Assembly: GCA_964509505.1 (NCBI GenBank)
Contig: CAZDYP010000145.1
Location: 1 to 14,585 of the forward strand
Reading direction: 5' to 3'
Source: CAZDYP01 sp964509505
GTDB lineage: Bacteria > Chloroflexota > Anaerolineae > JACRMK01
Length of the DNA stretch: 14,585 bases
The notes under the pieces: model-generated
What the model was told of the DNA's origin: nothing
Database searches by the model: none
Seen by the model: only the letters and a program-made list of their open reading frames with translations
Shown: one piece after another, positions 1 through 7,712 of the stretch
How the letters are laid out: each line of letters starts with the position of its first letter
How positions within the stretch are numbered: position 1 is the stretch's first letter
Translations under genes and position numbers: made by a program

Positions 1-1
1 A

Positions 2-430
2 CTGATTGAACGTGCGGCGCTGTGGCGCAAGCGACTCGCAGAGTTGCACGCCAGCGAGGACGCGTCGGATGAAGAAGTGCGCTACGCGAACATGATGACG
101 CGACGGCTCTCGATGGATGTTAACATCGTGCAGAAACGACACGAGCGCACGCACATCCCCGTCGAGGTGCAGGCGATGCGGCTGGGCAACTGTGCGCTGG
201 TCGGCGTGCCCGTCGAGCCATTCGCGGAGCTGGGCGTCGAAGTGAAAAAGCATTCGCCGTTTGCGACGACATTCTTTAGCGGCTATACCAACGGGGTCGA
301 GAACTACCTGCCGATTGCGTCGGCATATCAAGAAGGCGGCTACGAAGTGTGGATGAGTCCATTTGCGCCCGCAGCCGCGGCGCTGATTGTGGCGGAGAGT
401 TCAAGGTTGTTGAACGAGCTTGCCGCTTAA
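2..430 (+). CDS. Neutral/alkaline ceramidase-like hydrolase, C-terminal part (5' end outside window)
   Basis: The frame is open from the window edge to a TAA at 428-430, so only about the last 142 residues are present. The TTG at 44 is not a credible start, because coding sequence in the same frame continues upstream of it. The visible part ends with a pattern I associate with bacterial homologues of neutral non-lysosomal ceramidases: a hydrophobic strand LGNCALVGVPVEPFAELG, then SGYTNGVENYLPIASAYQ, GGYEV and a C-terminal helix AAAALIVAESSRLLNEL. In true ceramidases this family hydrolyses N-acyl-sphingosine. Many bacterial members of unknown substrate exist, and the metal-binding and nucleophile region lies outside the window, so activity cannot be judged. 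The next gene starts about 14 nt downstream, which suggests co-transcription. Family assignment is fairly sure; the substrate is unknown. Confidence 0.7.
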   Translation: MIERAALWRKRLAELHASEDASDEEVRYANMMTRRLSMDVNIVQKRHERTHIPVEVQAMRLGNCALVGVPVEPFAELGVEVKKHSPFATTFFSGYTNGVENYLPIASAYQEGGYEVWMSPFAPAAAALIVAESSRLLNELAA

Positions 431-444
431 CACAGAGGTGAATG

Positions 445-1215
445 ATGACCACCTATGAAATCTACGCGCTCTGCGCTGGCACACGCCAAGCCGATTGGTC
501 AACGCGGTTGTTTATGGTTCCGCCCGGCGGAGGCTTCGCGACGACGGCATATTTTATGTGGCTGCTGAAGGGACCGACGGGTGTGGTGTTGGTGGACACA
601 GGCTACACACCGCGCTTGCTCAAGCTGAAAGGCTTGCCCGTCGAACCGTTTCGCACACGGGAAGAATTGTTGACGACGGCGGGCGTTAATCCCAACGACA
701 TTCGCACCGTCATCTTGACGCATCTGCATTGGGATCACTTCGACCTCGAAGGCTTCTTGCCCAACGCGACGTTTTGGGTGCAACGCCAGGAAGTGGAGTT
801 TTTCAGCGCGCCGCCCGATCCATGGTTCGAGCGTTGGGTTGGCGATTGCTTCCAAGCCGATTTGCAAACGCTGCGCGACGGCAACCGCCTGCGACTCATA
901 GATGGCAATGTCGAGCTCATGGAGGGCATTCGTCTGGAGTGGGTTGGCGGCCATTCGCCGGGAATGCAGATTGTGGTGGTGGACACGGTGCGCGGTTCTT
1001 TCGTCATCGCCAACGATGCGCTCACCACCTATCGCAATCTGCGTGACTGGATTCCGCCCGCCATTCACATCAACAGCGTCACCGAATGCTTGGCGGCGAT
1101 GCGACGCATCCGCGAACTTGCCGAGGGCGACGAAAGCCGCATTTGTCCCGGACACGATGGCGAGGTGTTGCAGAAGTTTCCCGCAGTGAAGGCAGGGATT
1201 TATCAATTAGCATAA
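445..1215 (+). CDS. Metallo-beta-lactamase-fold hydrolase, AHL-lactonase-like
   Basis: A 256-residue protein with the complete metallo-beta-lactamase-fold metal site. Numbered from the ATG at 445, it has HLHWDH (H93, H95, D97, H98), GGHSPG (H170), AND (D191) and a late PGHD (H237). This set normally binds two metal ions that activate water. The sequence resembles the N-acyl-homoserine lactonase/AttM-like branch (VVLVDTG followed by THLHWDH, no lactamase features), so a cyclic ester or amide substrate is likely, but the substrate is not shown. There are two adjacent ATGs, 442 and 445. AGAGG at 434-438 is 6 nt from 445 and only 3 nt from 442, so I prefer 445. No signal peptide is visible, so it is probably cytoplasmic. 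It lies between a ceramidase-like gene and a creatininase-family gene, all on the same strand. Antisense frames here are shadows. Confidence 0.85.
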   Translation: MTTYEIYALCAGTRQADWSTRLFMVPPGGGFATTAYFMWLLKGPTGVVLVDTGYTPRLLKLKGLPVEPFRTREELLTTAGVNPNDIRTVILTHLHWDHFDLEGFLPNATFWVQRQEVEFFSAPPDPWFERWVGDCFQADLQTLRDGNRLRLIDGNVELMEGIRLEWVGGHSPGMQIVVVDTVRGSFVIANDALTTYRNLRDWIPPAIHINSVTECLAAMRRIRELAEGDESRICPGHDGEVLQKFPAVKAGIYQLA

Positions 1216-1222
1216 AGGTGGC

Positions 1223-1292
1223 GTCATGTGCCACGTGCCAAGTGTCATGGGTCATGCCAAAATTTCACACTTGACACTCAACACTTATCTCT
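1223..1292. repeat. Degenerate 7-nt tandem repeat array
   Basis: Read in steps of seven, the gap between the lactonase-like and creatininase-family genes resolves into related units. From 1223 these are GTCATGT, GCCACGT, GCCAAGT, GTCATGG and GTCATGC. After one divergent unit come TCACACT (1265), TGACACT (1272) and CAACACT (1279). It begins 7 nt after the TAA of the upstream gene and stops just before the ribosome binding site of the next gene. It is not a CRISPR array, because there are no spacers. Confidence 0.65.
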
Positions 1293-1304
1293 CAAGGAGA
1301 CGTT

Positions 1305-2096
1305 ATGGCAATCAATAAATATCTCATGGGGCAAATGACATGGCCCGAGCTGAAGCAAGTGGTCGCAGAAGGTCGTATCGCCGTGATGCCCGCCGGCATC
1401 ATCGAGCAACATGGGCCTGCGTTGCCGCTCGACACCGACATCTTTCTCGCGGATGAAATCACGAAGCTTGCCGCCGCGCGCGTGCCTGAGAAAGTATGCG
1501 TCGTACCGCCCATTGTCCACGGACATTCACCACATCACATGGACTTTCCGGGGACACTCACGATTGACCCATTGCGCATGGTCGAATATGTCCTCGACGT
1601 GTGTATGAGCCTCGCGCATCATGGCTTCACGAAATTGCTCATCGTCAATGGACACGGCAGCAACGCGCCCGTGCTGGATTTGGTCGCGCGCCAAGCTATC
1701 ATCAAGACTGAAGGCAGAATGGCGTGCGCCTCGCTTTTCTATATGCAGTCGAAAGAATACGAAGCCGTAGCCAAAGCCGAGTTTCCCGAATTGTTTGGTC
1801 GCTGGGGACATGGCGACGCCATCGAAACCTCGTTGTACATGGGCTTGCGTCCCGACCTCGTGCAACTGGAGAAAGCGCACGACGATCCCGTGACCGATTT
1901 GATGATGGTCGGCACGGCGGTATTGCCGTTGCGCTTGTGGTGGAGCTCGTTTTCAAAAGAAGGCATCTATGGCAACGTCGTTGGCTCTAGCGAAGCGAAG
2001 GGCAAAAAGTTGGTCGCCGCCGCCGTCGAAGGACTTGCCAACATTTTCGTGGACTTCTACAACAAGCACATTCCGCCGCGCGTTGATCATCACTAG
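1305..2096 (+). CDS. Creatininase-family amidohydrolase
   Basis: A 263-residue protein of the creatininase family (metal-dependent amide hydrolases that include creatinine amidohydrolase, MftE and ArfB-type enzymes). The N-terminal metal motif EQHGPALPLDTD supplies E34, H36 and D45. NGHGSN (115-120) supplies H117, and HGDAIETS contains E174. In creatinine amidohydrolase itself the corresponding segment is NGHYEN, with a metal-binding Glu two residues after the His. Here that position is S119, so cleavage of creatinine is doubtful and another cyclic amide or peptide-like substrate is more likely. No signal peptide is seen, so the protein is cytoplasmic. AAGGAGA at 1294-1300 lies 4 nt before the ATG and fixes the start. 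The gene sits within a run of hydrolase genes on the same strand. Confidence 0.88.
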   Translation: MAINKYLMGQMTWPELKQVVAEGRIAVMPAGIIEQHGPALPLDTDIFLADEITKLAAARVPEKVCVVPPIVHGHSPHHMDFPGTLTIDPLRMVEYVLDVCMSLAHHGFTKLLIVNGHGSNAPVLDLVARQAIIKTEGRMACASLFYMQSKEYEAVAKAEFPELFGRWGHGDAIETSLYMGLRPDLVQLEKAHDDPVTDLMMVGTAVLPLRLWWSSFSKEGIYGNVVGSSEAKGKKLVAAAVEGLANIFVDFYNKHIPPRVDHH

Positions 2097-2128
2097 GAAT
2101 TATCGCGCGCGATTTCTGCGCATGAGCG

Positions 2129-2190
2129 GATTTTGATTTTAGATTGTAGCTTGAAAAGCAAGATGCCCTTTGCAATCTAATATCTGAAAT
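2129..2190. repeat. Degenerate AT-rich repeat with inverted arms
   Basis: GATT recurs at 2129, 2135 and 2142 (steps of 6 and 7). ATCT, its near-complement, recurs at 2175 and 2182 (step of 7). The outermost match is a perfect 8-bp inverted repeat, TTAGATTG (2139-2146) and CAATCTAA (2173-2180). The unit style is close to the other intergenic arrays here, but this one is shorter and weaker. Confidence 0.4.
2151..2181 (+). promoter_or_regulatory. Candidate sigma-70-type promoter for the CocE/NonD gene
   Basis: TTGAAA (2151-2156) and TCTAAT (2176-2181) each match consensus at five of six bases. The spacer is 19 nt, longer than the optimum of 17. The predicted start near 2188 would leave a leader of about 24 nt carrying AAGGA at 2199-2203. 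It overlaps an AT-rich repeat, which raises the risk of a chance match. Confidence 0.3.
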
Positions 2191-2211
2191 TTCCCTTCAA
2201 GGAACTGATTT

Positions 2212-3915
2212 ATGTCGAGCGCCGAATTCACCATACAACGTGATGTTGAGATGCCGATGCGCGATGGCACGATTCTGCGCGGTGATGTGTATTTGCCGCA
2301 AGGCGCGGGCCCATTTCCCGCGCTAGTCGAGCGCACGCCCTACAACAAAGAGGTGTCGCCAGAGATGCAGGTCAAGTCGCCGCCGTTCTTCGCGTCGCAG
2401 GGTTATGCCGTCGTCGTTCAGGATGTACGCGGCAAGTTCAAATCGGCAGGCAAGTTCATCCCATTTCACGATGATGGGTGGGGCGTGAATCGGGATGGTT
2501 ACGACACAATTGAATGGATTGCGGCGCAAGCGTGGTGTGATGGCAACGTCGGCATGATTGGCGGCTCGTATGCGGGCGCAACGCAATATCGCACCGCGCC
2601 CACGCGCCCGCCGCATCTACGCGCCTTGTATGTGCGCGAATCGTCGGCGGACTACTATCGTGAATGGGTCTTCCACGACGGCGCATTCGAATTGGGCTTC
2701 ATGCACGCCTGGACGCTCAACATGGAACTTAACAACCTCGCGCATTTGGTCAGCGCCGACGATTATCCGAAACATAAAGGTCGCCTCGACCACGCGCTGA
2801 AAAATTTATCCGATTGGCAAGGGTTATTACCGCTCAATCCCAATCCATTGTTGGAAGGCATCAACGAGTGGTACGACGATTTCATGGCGCATCCCGCTCA
2901 GGGACCATATTGGCAGCGTTGGAGTATCGAACTACAACATCACGAAGTGGATGTGCCTATCGTCCATTTGGGCGGCTGGTTCGACATCTTCCTCAACGGG
3001 ACCATCAAAAACTTCGTCGGCCTGAAGGCGAAAGCGCGCAGTCAGAAAGCGCGCGAGGGGCAGCGACTCCTCATCGGGCCCTGGATTCATGGACCGTGGA
3101 ACATGGCGACGAGCAAACAAGGTGAGGTGGATTTCGGCGCAGATTCCATCCGCGATTACAATGCCATTCGCGTGCCATGGTTCGATTATTGGTTGAAAGG
3201 CAAACAAACTGGCGTGCTGGACGAACCGCCTGTGCAACTGTTCGTGATGGGCGAGAATCGCTGGCGCGATTTTGGCGACTATCCCGTACCCAAGACACGC
3301 TATACCAATTGGTACTTGCACGACGACGGCATATTGAACATGGCGCGCCCCCACAGCGCAGAACGAGCCGACAGCTATGTGTATGATCCAATGGATCCCG
3401 TGCCGACCATTGGTGGCAATCTGCTGATTGCCAATGTGCCTGGCGGCGTGTTCGATCAGCGTCCCATCGAGCATCGTTGTCTCATCTATACCAGTGAGCC
3501 GCTCACCCAAGACCTCACCATCATCGGCGACGTGAAGTTCATCCTGCACGCCATGTCATCAGCGCCCGACACCGATTGGATTGTGCGCCTCACCGATGTG
3601 CATCCCGATGGCTACTCACGCTTGCTCTGCGACGGCATCTTGCGCGCGCGCTATCGTGAATCGTTCGAGCGACAAACACTCCTGACGCCGCATCAAGTCT
3701 ATGAATTTGTTGTGGACTTGTGGGCAACCGCCAACACCTTCAAGGCGGGCCATCGTATTCGCGTCGCCATCACCTCCAGCAGTTTCCCCCGCTTTGATCG
3801 CAACCTCAATACGGGCGGCGAGTTTGGCAAAGAGGTCGTCGGGCAAGTCGCGCTCAACACCGTGTTCCATGATGTGATGCGCCCCTCGCATATTGTTTTA
3901 CCGGTGGTGGATTAG
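2212..3915 (+). CDS. CocE/NonD family hydrolase (S15 acyl/peptidyl hydrolase)
   Basis: A 567-residue alpha/beta hydrolase of the CocE/NonD type, related to X-Pro dipeptidyl peptidases, cocaine esterase and glutaryl-7-ACA acylases. All three catalytic positions are visible. The nucleophile is S119 in GGSYAG, the acid is D258 in GGWFDIFLNGT, and the base is H293 in IGPWIHG. The N-terminal RDGTILRGDVYLP and VVVQDVRGKFKS segments are typical of the fold. Residues from about 340 to the end, including DWIVRLTDVHPDGYS and GHRIRVAITSSSFPRFDRN, form the C-terminal jelly-roll domain. Length is normal for the family. There is no signal peptide, so it is probably cytoplasmic. AAGGA at 2199-2203, 8 nt before the ATG, supports the start. 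The gene ends the hydrolase block and is followed by a strong terminator. Substrate (ester, amide or dipeptide) is not resolved. Confidence 0.93.
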   Translation: MSSAEFTIQRDVEMPMRDGTILRGDVYLPQGAGPFPALVERTPYNKEVSPEMQVKSPPFFASQGYAVVVQDVRGKFKSAGKFIPFHDDGWGVNRDGYDTIEWIAAQAWCDGNVGMIGGSYAGATQYRTAPTRPPHLRALYVRESSADYYREWVFHDGAFELGFMHAWTLNMELNNLAHLVSADDYPKHKGRLDHALKNLSDWQGLLPLNPNPLLEGINEWYDDFMAHPAQGPYWQRWSIELQHHEVDVPIVHLGGWFDIFLNGTIKNFVGLKAKARSQKAREGQRLLIGPWIHGPWNMATSKQGEVDFGADSIRDYNAIRVPWFDYWLKGKQTGVLDEPPVQLFVMGENRWRDFGDYPVPKTRYTNWYLHDDGILNMARPHSAERADSYVYDPMDPVPTIGGNLLIANVPGGVFDQRPIEHRCLIYTSEPLTQDLTIIGDVKFILHAMSSAPDTDWIVRLTDVHPDGYSRLLCDGILRARYRESFERQTLLTPHQVYEFVVDLWATANTFKAGHRIRVAITSSSFPRFDRNLNTGGEFGKEVVGQVALNTVFHDVMRPSHIVLPVVD

Positions 3916-3936
3916 CGGAACGATAAATCTCTTATG

Positions 3937-3985
3937 AAAAGCAACCCACCGTCTGACTCGTGAGCCGACGGCGGGTTGCTTTTTT
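3937..3985 (+). terminator. Rho-independent terminator, probably bidirectional
   Basis: A 17-position stem runs AAAAGCAACCC.ACCGTC (3937-3953) against GACGG.CGGGTTGCTTTT (3967-3983), with one A/C mismatch and a 13-nt loop. It ends in a run of six T (3980-3985). The left arm starts with AAAA, so the reverse strand also ends in T's. It starts 21 nt after the TAG of the CocE/NonD gene and closes the hydrolase block. Confidence 0.88.
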
Positions 3986-4037
3986 CATAATGGAGGTTCG
4001 TTGAGGCCAAAGCGGTTACTGGTCGCTGGACATGCAC

Positions 4038-4066
4038 TTGCGCATACCCCTTGAAACGTGCATAAT
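4038..4066 (+). promoter_or_regulatory. Candidate promoter for the HD-GYP / GH4 pair
   Basis: CATAAT (4061-4066) matches the -10 consensus at five of six bases. A partial -35, TTGCGC (4038-4043), lies 17 nt upstream. The predicted start near 4073 gives an untranslated leader of about 86 nt. It is the best match between the terminator and the ATG at 4159. Confidence 0.4.
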
Positions 4067-4158
4067 TGCACCCAGTGAAATGGCGCATCAAAGTACGCGC
4101 GCTGTTTTGCCCACGTTTTTCTTCGGCAACCAAGCAACGCACACTTGGAGAGTTGACC

Positions 4159-6231
4159 ATGAAAACCCACATCCACGTGTTGATTATCGCAGACCACGAT
4201 AAAGAAGCGACGCAGCTTCTCAAAGTGTTGCAAGCTCACGATTACACATTGACCATGATGCGTGTGAACAGCGTGACACAGTTAGAACATGCGTTGAGCC
4301 GCCCCACGTGGGAACTGGCGCTCGTCTTCTATCCGCTCGATCAGTTTCATGGGTTCGACGCTGTAAGCGTCGTGCGCACCCAACGGCCCGAAATGCCATG
4401 CATCGTGCTGTCGCAAACCCACACAGCCGAGGTTGCCGTTGCCGCAATGAAAGTTGGAGCGCGTGATTACATCGTCGTCGAATCCGAAAAAACAACAGCC
4501 GCTGTCGCCAATCCTCATGCGTCGGAGAAACCATTAGTCGCGCGGTATCCGCGCCTTGTGCCTGCCATCCAACGTGAGCTGCGCGAGGTCGAAGCGCGGC
4601 GCACACGCCATCAAGTGGCGCAAGAAACGCGCCGTCAAGCAGCTTCCGCCGAAGCGCTGGTGCAGGTTGCCATGCGGCTCAATCAGCCGCTCGATTTGCC
4701 AGCCGTGGCGCAAGCCGTATGCGAAGAAGTCGTCAAGCATCTGCGCGTGTCTGCCGCGAGCATTATGGTTCACGACACGCAACGCAATCGCTGGCAGCTG
4801 GCCGGCAGCGCAGGCTTGACGGCTCAGAGCAGCGAACACTTCAGCGCCGTCGCGAGCGCCGCTTGTGACGAATGGGCACACACACACCATACGTTGCGCG
4901 TGATACCTGATACGATAACGCACGAGCATGAGCCGCTGATGAAAGCGTTCGCTGCGTTGAACGCGCGCACCATTGCTTCGGTGGCTATACTCCGTGAGGG
5001 TGAGCGGATCGGTCATTTGTTTTTGCTGACGTTCAAAGAGACGCGCGAATTCAGCGCGAGCGAGTTATTCTTGCTACAAGGCATCGCCACCCAAGCGGCG
5101 CAAGCCATCAGCCACGCCAGCTTATTCGCGAGCGCCGACCGTCGCTTGGCGCAGATGCAAGCCTTGCGCACGGTTGACCTTGCCATTACCGCGAGCCTCG
5201 ATTTGCGTTTGACGCTGAACGTCCTGTTGGATCAAGTGCTGGCACAGCTCAAGATAGACGCCGTCGAAGTACGCTTGTTGAACGCACACACCAATTTGTT
5301 GGACTACGCGGCTGGGCGCGGTTTCAAGACGCGCACGCCGCAACAAACACCGTTGCGCTTGGGACAAGAGCTCGCGGGGCGCGCTGCGCTGGAACAACGC
5401 ACATTGTCCATTCCCAACTTGATCGAAGTGACCGGCGACCTGAGTCAGTTGTATTGGTTGAAGATGGAAAATTTCAACGCGCAATATGCAGTGCCGCTCA
5501 TCGCCAAAGGGCAAGTCAAAGGCGTGCTGTCCATCTTCCATCGCGCGTCGCTCGCGCCCGACTCCGAATGGTTCGATTTCATGGAGGCGTTGGCGAGTCA
5601 AGCGGCGATTGCGATTGACAATGCGACGTTGTTCCAAAATTTGCAGCGTTCTAACGCCGAGCTGGCGTTGGCTTATGATGCGACGATTGAGGGCTGGTCG
5701 CGTGTGCTGGACTTGCGTGACAAAGAAACCGAGGGGCATTCGCGCCGTGTGACCGAGATGATGCTACAGCTCGCGCGCGCGTTGGGGTTCAGCGAACAAG
5801 AGTTGGTGCATGTGCGGCGTGGCGCGTTGTTGCACGACATTGGCAAGATGGGCGTGCCTGATGGCATCTTGCTGAAGGAAGGACCGCTTGACGACGCCGA
5901 AGCGGCGCTGATGCGGAAGCACCCTGAGTTCGCGCGTGCGATGTTGTACCCTATCGCATACCTACGTCCGGCGCTCGACATTCCGTATTGCCATCACGAA
6001 AAGTGGGACGGCACGGGGTATCCGCGTGGTCTCAACGGTGAACAGATTCCGCTCGCCGCGCGCATCTTCTCCGTGGTAGATGTGTGGGACGCGCTGCGCT
6101 CAGACAGACCTTATCGCAAGGGGTTGGAAAAAGAAACGGTGCGCGCTCACATTCAGGAGCGCGCAGGCAAAGATTTCGACCCGCACGTGGTCGAAATGTT
6201 TTTGCAGTTGCAAATAGAAAATGATTTTTGA
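4159..6231 (+). CDS. HD-GYP cyclic-di-GMP phosphodiesterase with degenerate receiver and two GAF domains
   Basis: A 690-residue signalling protein. Residues 1-115 have the receiver fold pattern (VLIIADHD; AAMKVGARDYIVV). However, the phosphoacceptor Asp position is F57 (LALVFYPLD) and the conserved Lys before Pro is V107, so normal phosphorylation is unlikely. A charged, probably coiled-coil linker spans about 135-165. GAF domains follow at about 165-322 and 333-495. The HD-GYP domain (502-688) is intact: H527, HDIGK (H559, D560), HHEKWDGTGYP (612-622), then ARIFSVVDVWDAL and RPYRKGLEKE. HD-GYP enzymes hydrolyse cyclic-di-GMP, so the GAF domains probably sense a small ligand and set that activity. 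GGAGAG at 4147-4152 places the start at 4159; the in-frame TTG at 4066 lacks such support. The GH4 gene follows after 9 nt. Cytoplasmic; no membrane segment. Confidence 0.92.
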   Translation: MKTHIHVLIIADHDKEATQLLKVLQAHDYTLTMMRVNSVTQLEHALSRPTWELALVFYPLDQFHGFDAVSVVRTQRPEMPCIVLSQTHTAEVAVAAMKVGARDYIVVESEKTTAAVANPHASEKPLVARYPRLVPAIQRELREVEARRTRHQVAQETRRQAASAEALVQVAMRLNQPLDLPAVAQAVCEEVVKHLRVSAASIMVHDTQRNRWQLAGSAGLTAQSSEHFSAVASAACDEWAHTHHTLRVIPDTITHEHEPLMKAFAALNARTIASVAILREGERIGHLFLLTFKETREFSASELFLLQGIATQAAQAISHASLFASADRRLAQMQALRTVDLAITASLDLRLTLNVLLDQVLAQLKIDAVEVRLLNAHTNLLDYAAGRGFKTRTPQQTPLRLGQELAGRAALEQRTLSIPNLIEVTGDLSQLYWLKMENFNAQYAVPLIAKGQVKGVLSIFHRASLAPDSEWFDFMEALASQAAIAIDNATLFQNLQRSNAELALAYDATIEGWSRVLDLRDKETEGHSRRVTEMMLQLARALGFSEQELVHVRRGALLHDIGKMGVPDGILLKEGPLDDAEAALMRKHPEFARAMLYPIAYLRPALDIPYCHHEKWDGTGYPRGLNGEQIPLAARIFSVVDVWDALRSDRPYRKGLEKETVRAHIQERAGKDFDPHVVEMFLQLQIENDF

Positions 6232-6240
6232 GCGTGACCC

Positions 6241-7656
6241 ATGAAGCCAACCAAAATTGTCGTCATCGGCGCGGGCAGCGCCAGTTTTGGACTCAATTCA
6301 CTTGCGACGCTCGTGCGAAGCGAACGCTTGCGCGGCAGCGCGTTGTCGTTGGTGGACATTAACGCATCAGGGCTCGCGACCATCACACAGCTCGCGCATC
6401 GTCTCAATCGTGAATGGGGCGCACAGCTCACCATCGAAAGCGCGACGGATGCGACGCAGGGGTTGGACGGCGCGGAATTCGTGATCCTTTCGCTTGAAGT
6501 CACGCCGCGCGAAGCGTTGTGGCGGCTCGATTGGGAAATTCCCATCAAGCATGGCTTACGTCAACCCTACGGCGAGAATGGCGGACCGGGCGGCTTCGCG
6601 CACGCCGCGCGCAACATGCCGCCTATCATGCAAATCGTGCGGCAGATGGAAGCGCAATGTCCTGACGCATGGCTGATCGTCTTCTCGAATCCATTGCCAC
6701 GTTTGTGTCGCGCCATCACACGCTACAGCAAAATCAAAACGGTTGGCTTGTGCCATCAACTGCTGCGCGCTTATGTGATGGCAGGTTGGGTGCTGGCAGA
6801 TGTGTTGGATATCGAAGCGCCAGCGAACCTTTCGATGAAGCCATCGCTCTCGGCGAGCGCGACGCGGCGTAAAATTTCCGCGCAAGCCATTCACAAGCTC
6901 GACATCAAAGCGGCGGGCTTGAATCATTTTACGTGGATCTTGGCAATGCACGATGCGAAAACGGGCGAAGACTTGTATCCATTGTTCAAAGAACGGCTGT
7001 CGCTTCAATCCGAGGGGGTGAAGGGCTTGCGAAAATTTCCAACCGACGTGCAACCGCTCTCGCGTGAGCTCATGGACATCTTCGGCTTGTTTCCCGTCGC
7101 AGGCGACGATCATCTCGCCGAATATCTGCCGTGGGTGCATGAGCCGCAAGGCAAACCATGGGCGCGCTATGGGATTCAATTGTGGGATTGGGCTGAGGCT
7201 GAAGCGAGCCGCGAGGCTATGTGGGGACAAATGGAGCGCATGATCGCGGGGCAGGATGCCATTGTCCAACTGAAAGAGGTACACAGCGAGGGCGCAGTCG
7301 AGGTAATCGAAAGCATCGCAGGAAATCTGAACTCGTATCTGCTTGCCGTGAATTTGCCCAACGAAGGTTACATCACGAATCTGCCGCAGGGCGCCATTGT
7401 CGAGGTGCCTGCCATTGCGAGCGCGTATGGCGTGCGTGGCTTGAGCATGGGCGCCTTGCCTGAACCTATTGCCGAGTTGTGCCGCCGCGAAATTGCGCTC
7501 GTGGATTTAGTGACCGAAGCGGCCGTCACAGGCAATCGGCAAGTTGCCTTGCAAGCGTTGTTGCTCGACCCGATGGTGAACGACATCGAGATGGCGCGGC
7601 GCATTTTGGATGATTACCTCACGACGCACGCGCCGTATCTGCCGCAGTTCCAGTAA
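6241..7656 (+). CDS. Glycoside hydrolase family 4 (NAD-dependent alpha-galactosidase / glucosidase-like)
   Basis: A 471-residue GH4 protein. These enzymes cleave glycosidic bonds by a redox-elimination route using NAD and a divalent metal. The NAD-binding Rossmann motif VVIGAGSASFG is at residues 7-17. RQPYGENGGPGG and FSNPLPRL follow, then the metal-ligand pair GLCH (C171) and GLNH (H229), and GDDHLAEYLPW. In GH4 enzymes I know, Cys and His are about 29 residues apart. Here they are 58 apart, implying an insertion of roughly 29 residues (about 178-215) rich in Ser, Ala and Lys. Substrate stereochemistry cannot be read from sequence. No phosphotransferase genes are nearby, so an unphosphorylated sugar or uronide is plausible. 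No clear Shine-Dalgarno precedes the ATG, and the 9-nt gap after the HD-GYP gene suggests translational coupling. Cytoplasmic. Confidence 0.9.
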   Translation: MKPTKIVVIGAGSASFGLNSLATLVRSERLRGSALSLVDINASGLATITQLAHRLNREWGAQLTIESATDATQGLDGAEFVILSLEVTPREALWRLDWEIPIKHGLRQPYGENGGPGGFAHAARNMPPIMQIVRQMEAQCPDAWLIVFSNPLPRLCRAITRYSKIKTVGLCHQLLRAYVMAGWVLADVLDIEAPANLSMKPSLSASATRRKISAQAIHKLDIKAAGLNHFTWILAMHDAKTGEDLYPLFKERLSLQSEGVKGLRKFPTDVQPLSRELMDIFGLFPVAGDDHLAEYLPWVHEPQGKPWARYGIQLWDWAEAEASREAMWGQMERMIAGQDAIVQLKEVHSEGAVEVIESIAGNLNSYLLAVNLPNEGYITNLPQGAIVEVPAIASAYGVRGLSMGALPEPIAELCRREIALVDLVTEAAVTGNRQVALQALLLDPMVNDIEMARRILDDYLTTHAPYLPQFQ

Positions 7657-7660
7657 GAAG

Positions 7661-7695
7661 TAGTCAGTAGCCAGTAGTCAGTAGTCAGTAGCCAG
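7661..7695. repeat. Five exact tandem heptamers TAGTCAG/TAGCCAG
   Basis: Five uninterrupted 7-nt units: TAGTCAG, TAGCCAG, TAGTCAG, TAGTCAG and TAGCCAG. Only the fourth base varies. The array starts 4 nt after the TAA of the GH4 gene, and each unit carries a TAG. It lies between the convergent 3' ends of the GH4 and scpA genes, where no obvious T-run terminator is seen. Confidence 0.9.
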
Positions 7696-7712
7696 CCTCC
7701 AGTGAACACGGT

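Noticed and set aside
499..1206. Long antisense frame of 235 codons opposite the lactonase-like gene
   Set aside because: The plus strand encodes a complete metal-site protein. The antisense product has no recognisable motif and its length follows from codon bias. The same applies to the antisense frames at 2932-3549, 5122-5739 and 6556-7284.
1271..1299. TTGACA within the heptad array as a promoter for the creatininase-family gene
   Set aside because: The position 17 nt downstream is the ribosome binding site (AAGGAG), and no -10 hexamer is present.
3934..3963. Tiny frame MKSNPPSDS overlapping the terminator, possibly a leader peptide
   Set aside because: It has no ribosome binding site, lies inside the terminator stem, and its codons are not enriched for one amino acid as an attenuator would need.
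4066..4158. Upstream TTG start for the HD-GYP gene
   Set aside because: The added residues are not receiver-like and overlap the promoter candidate. The ATG at 4159 has GGAGAG at good spacing.
7661..7695. Tandem repeat considered as a CRISPR remnant
   Set aside because: Units are 7 nt with no spacers and there are no cas genes in the window.
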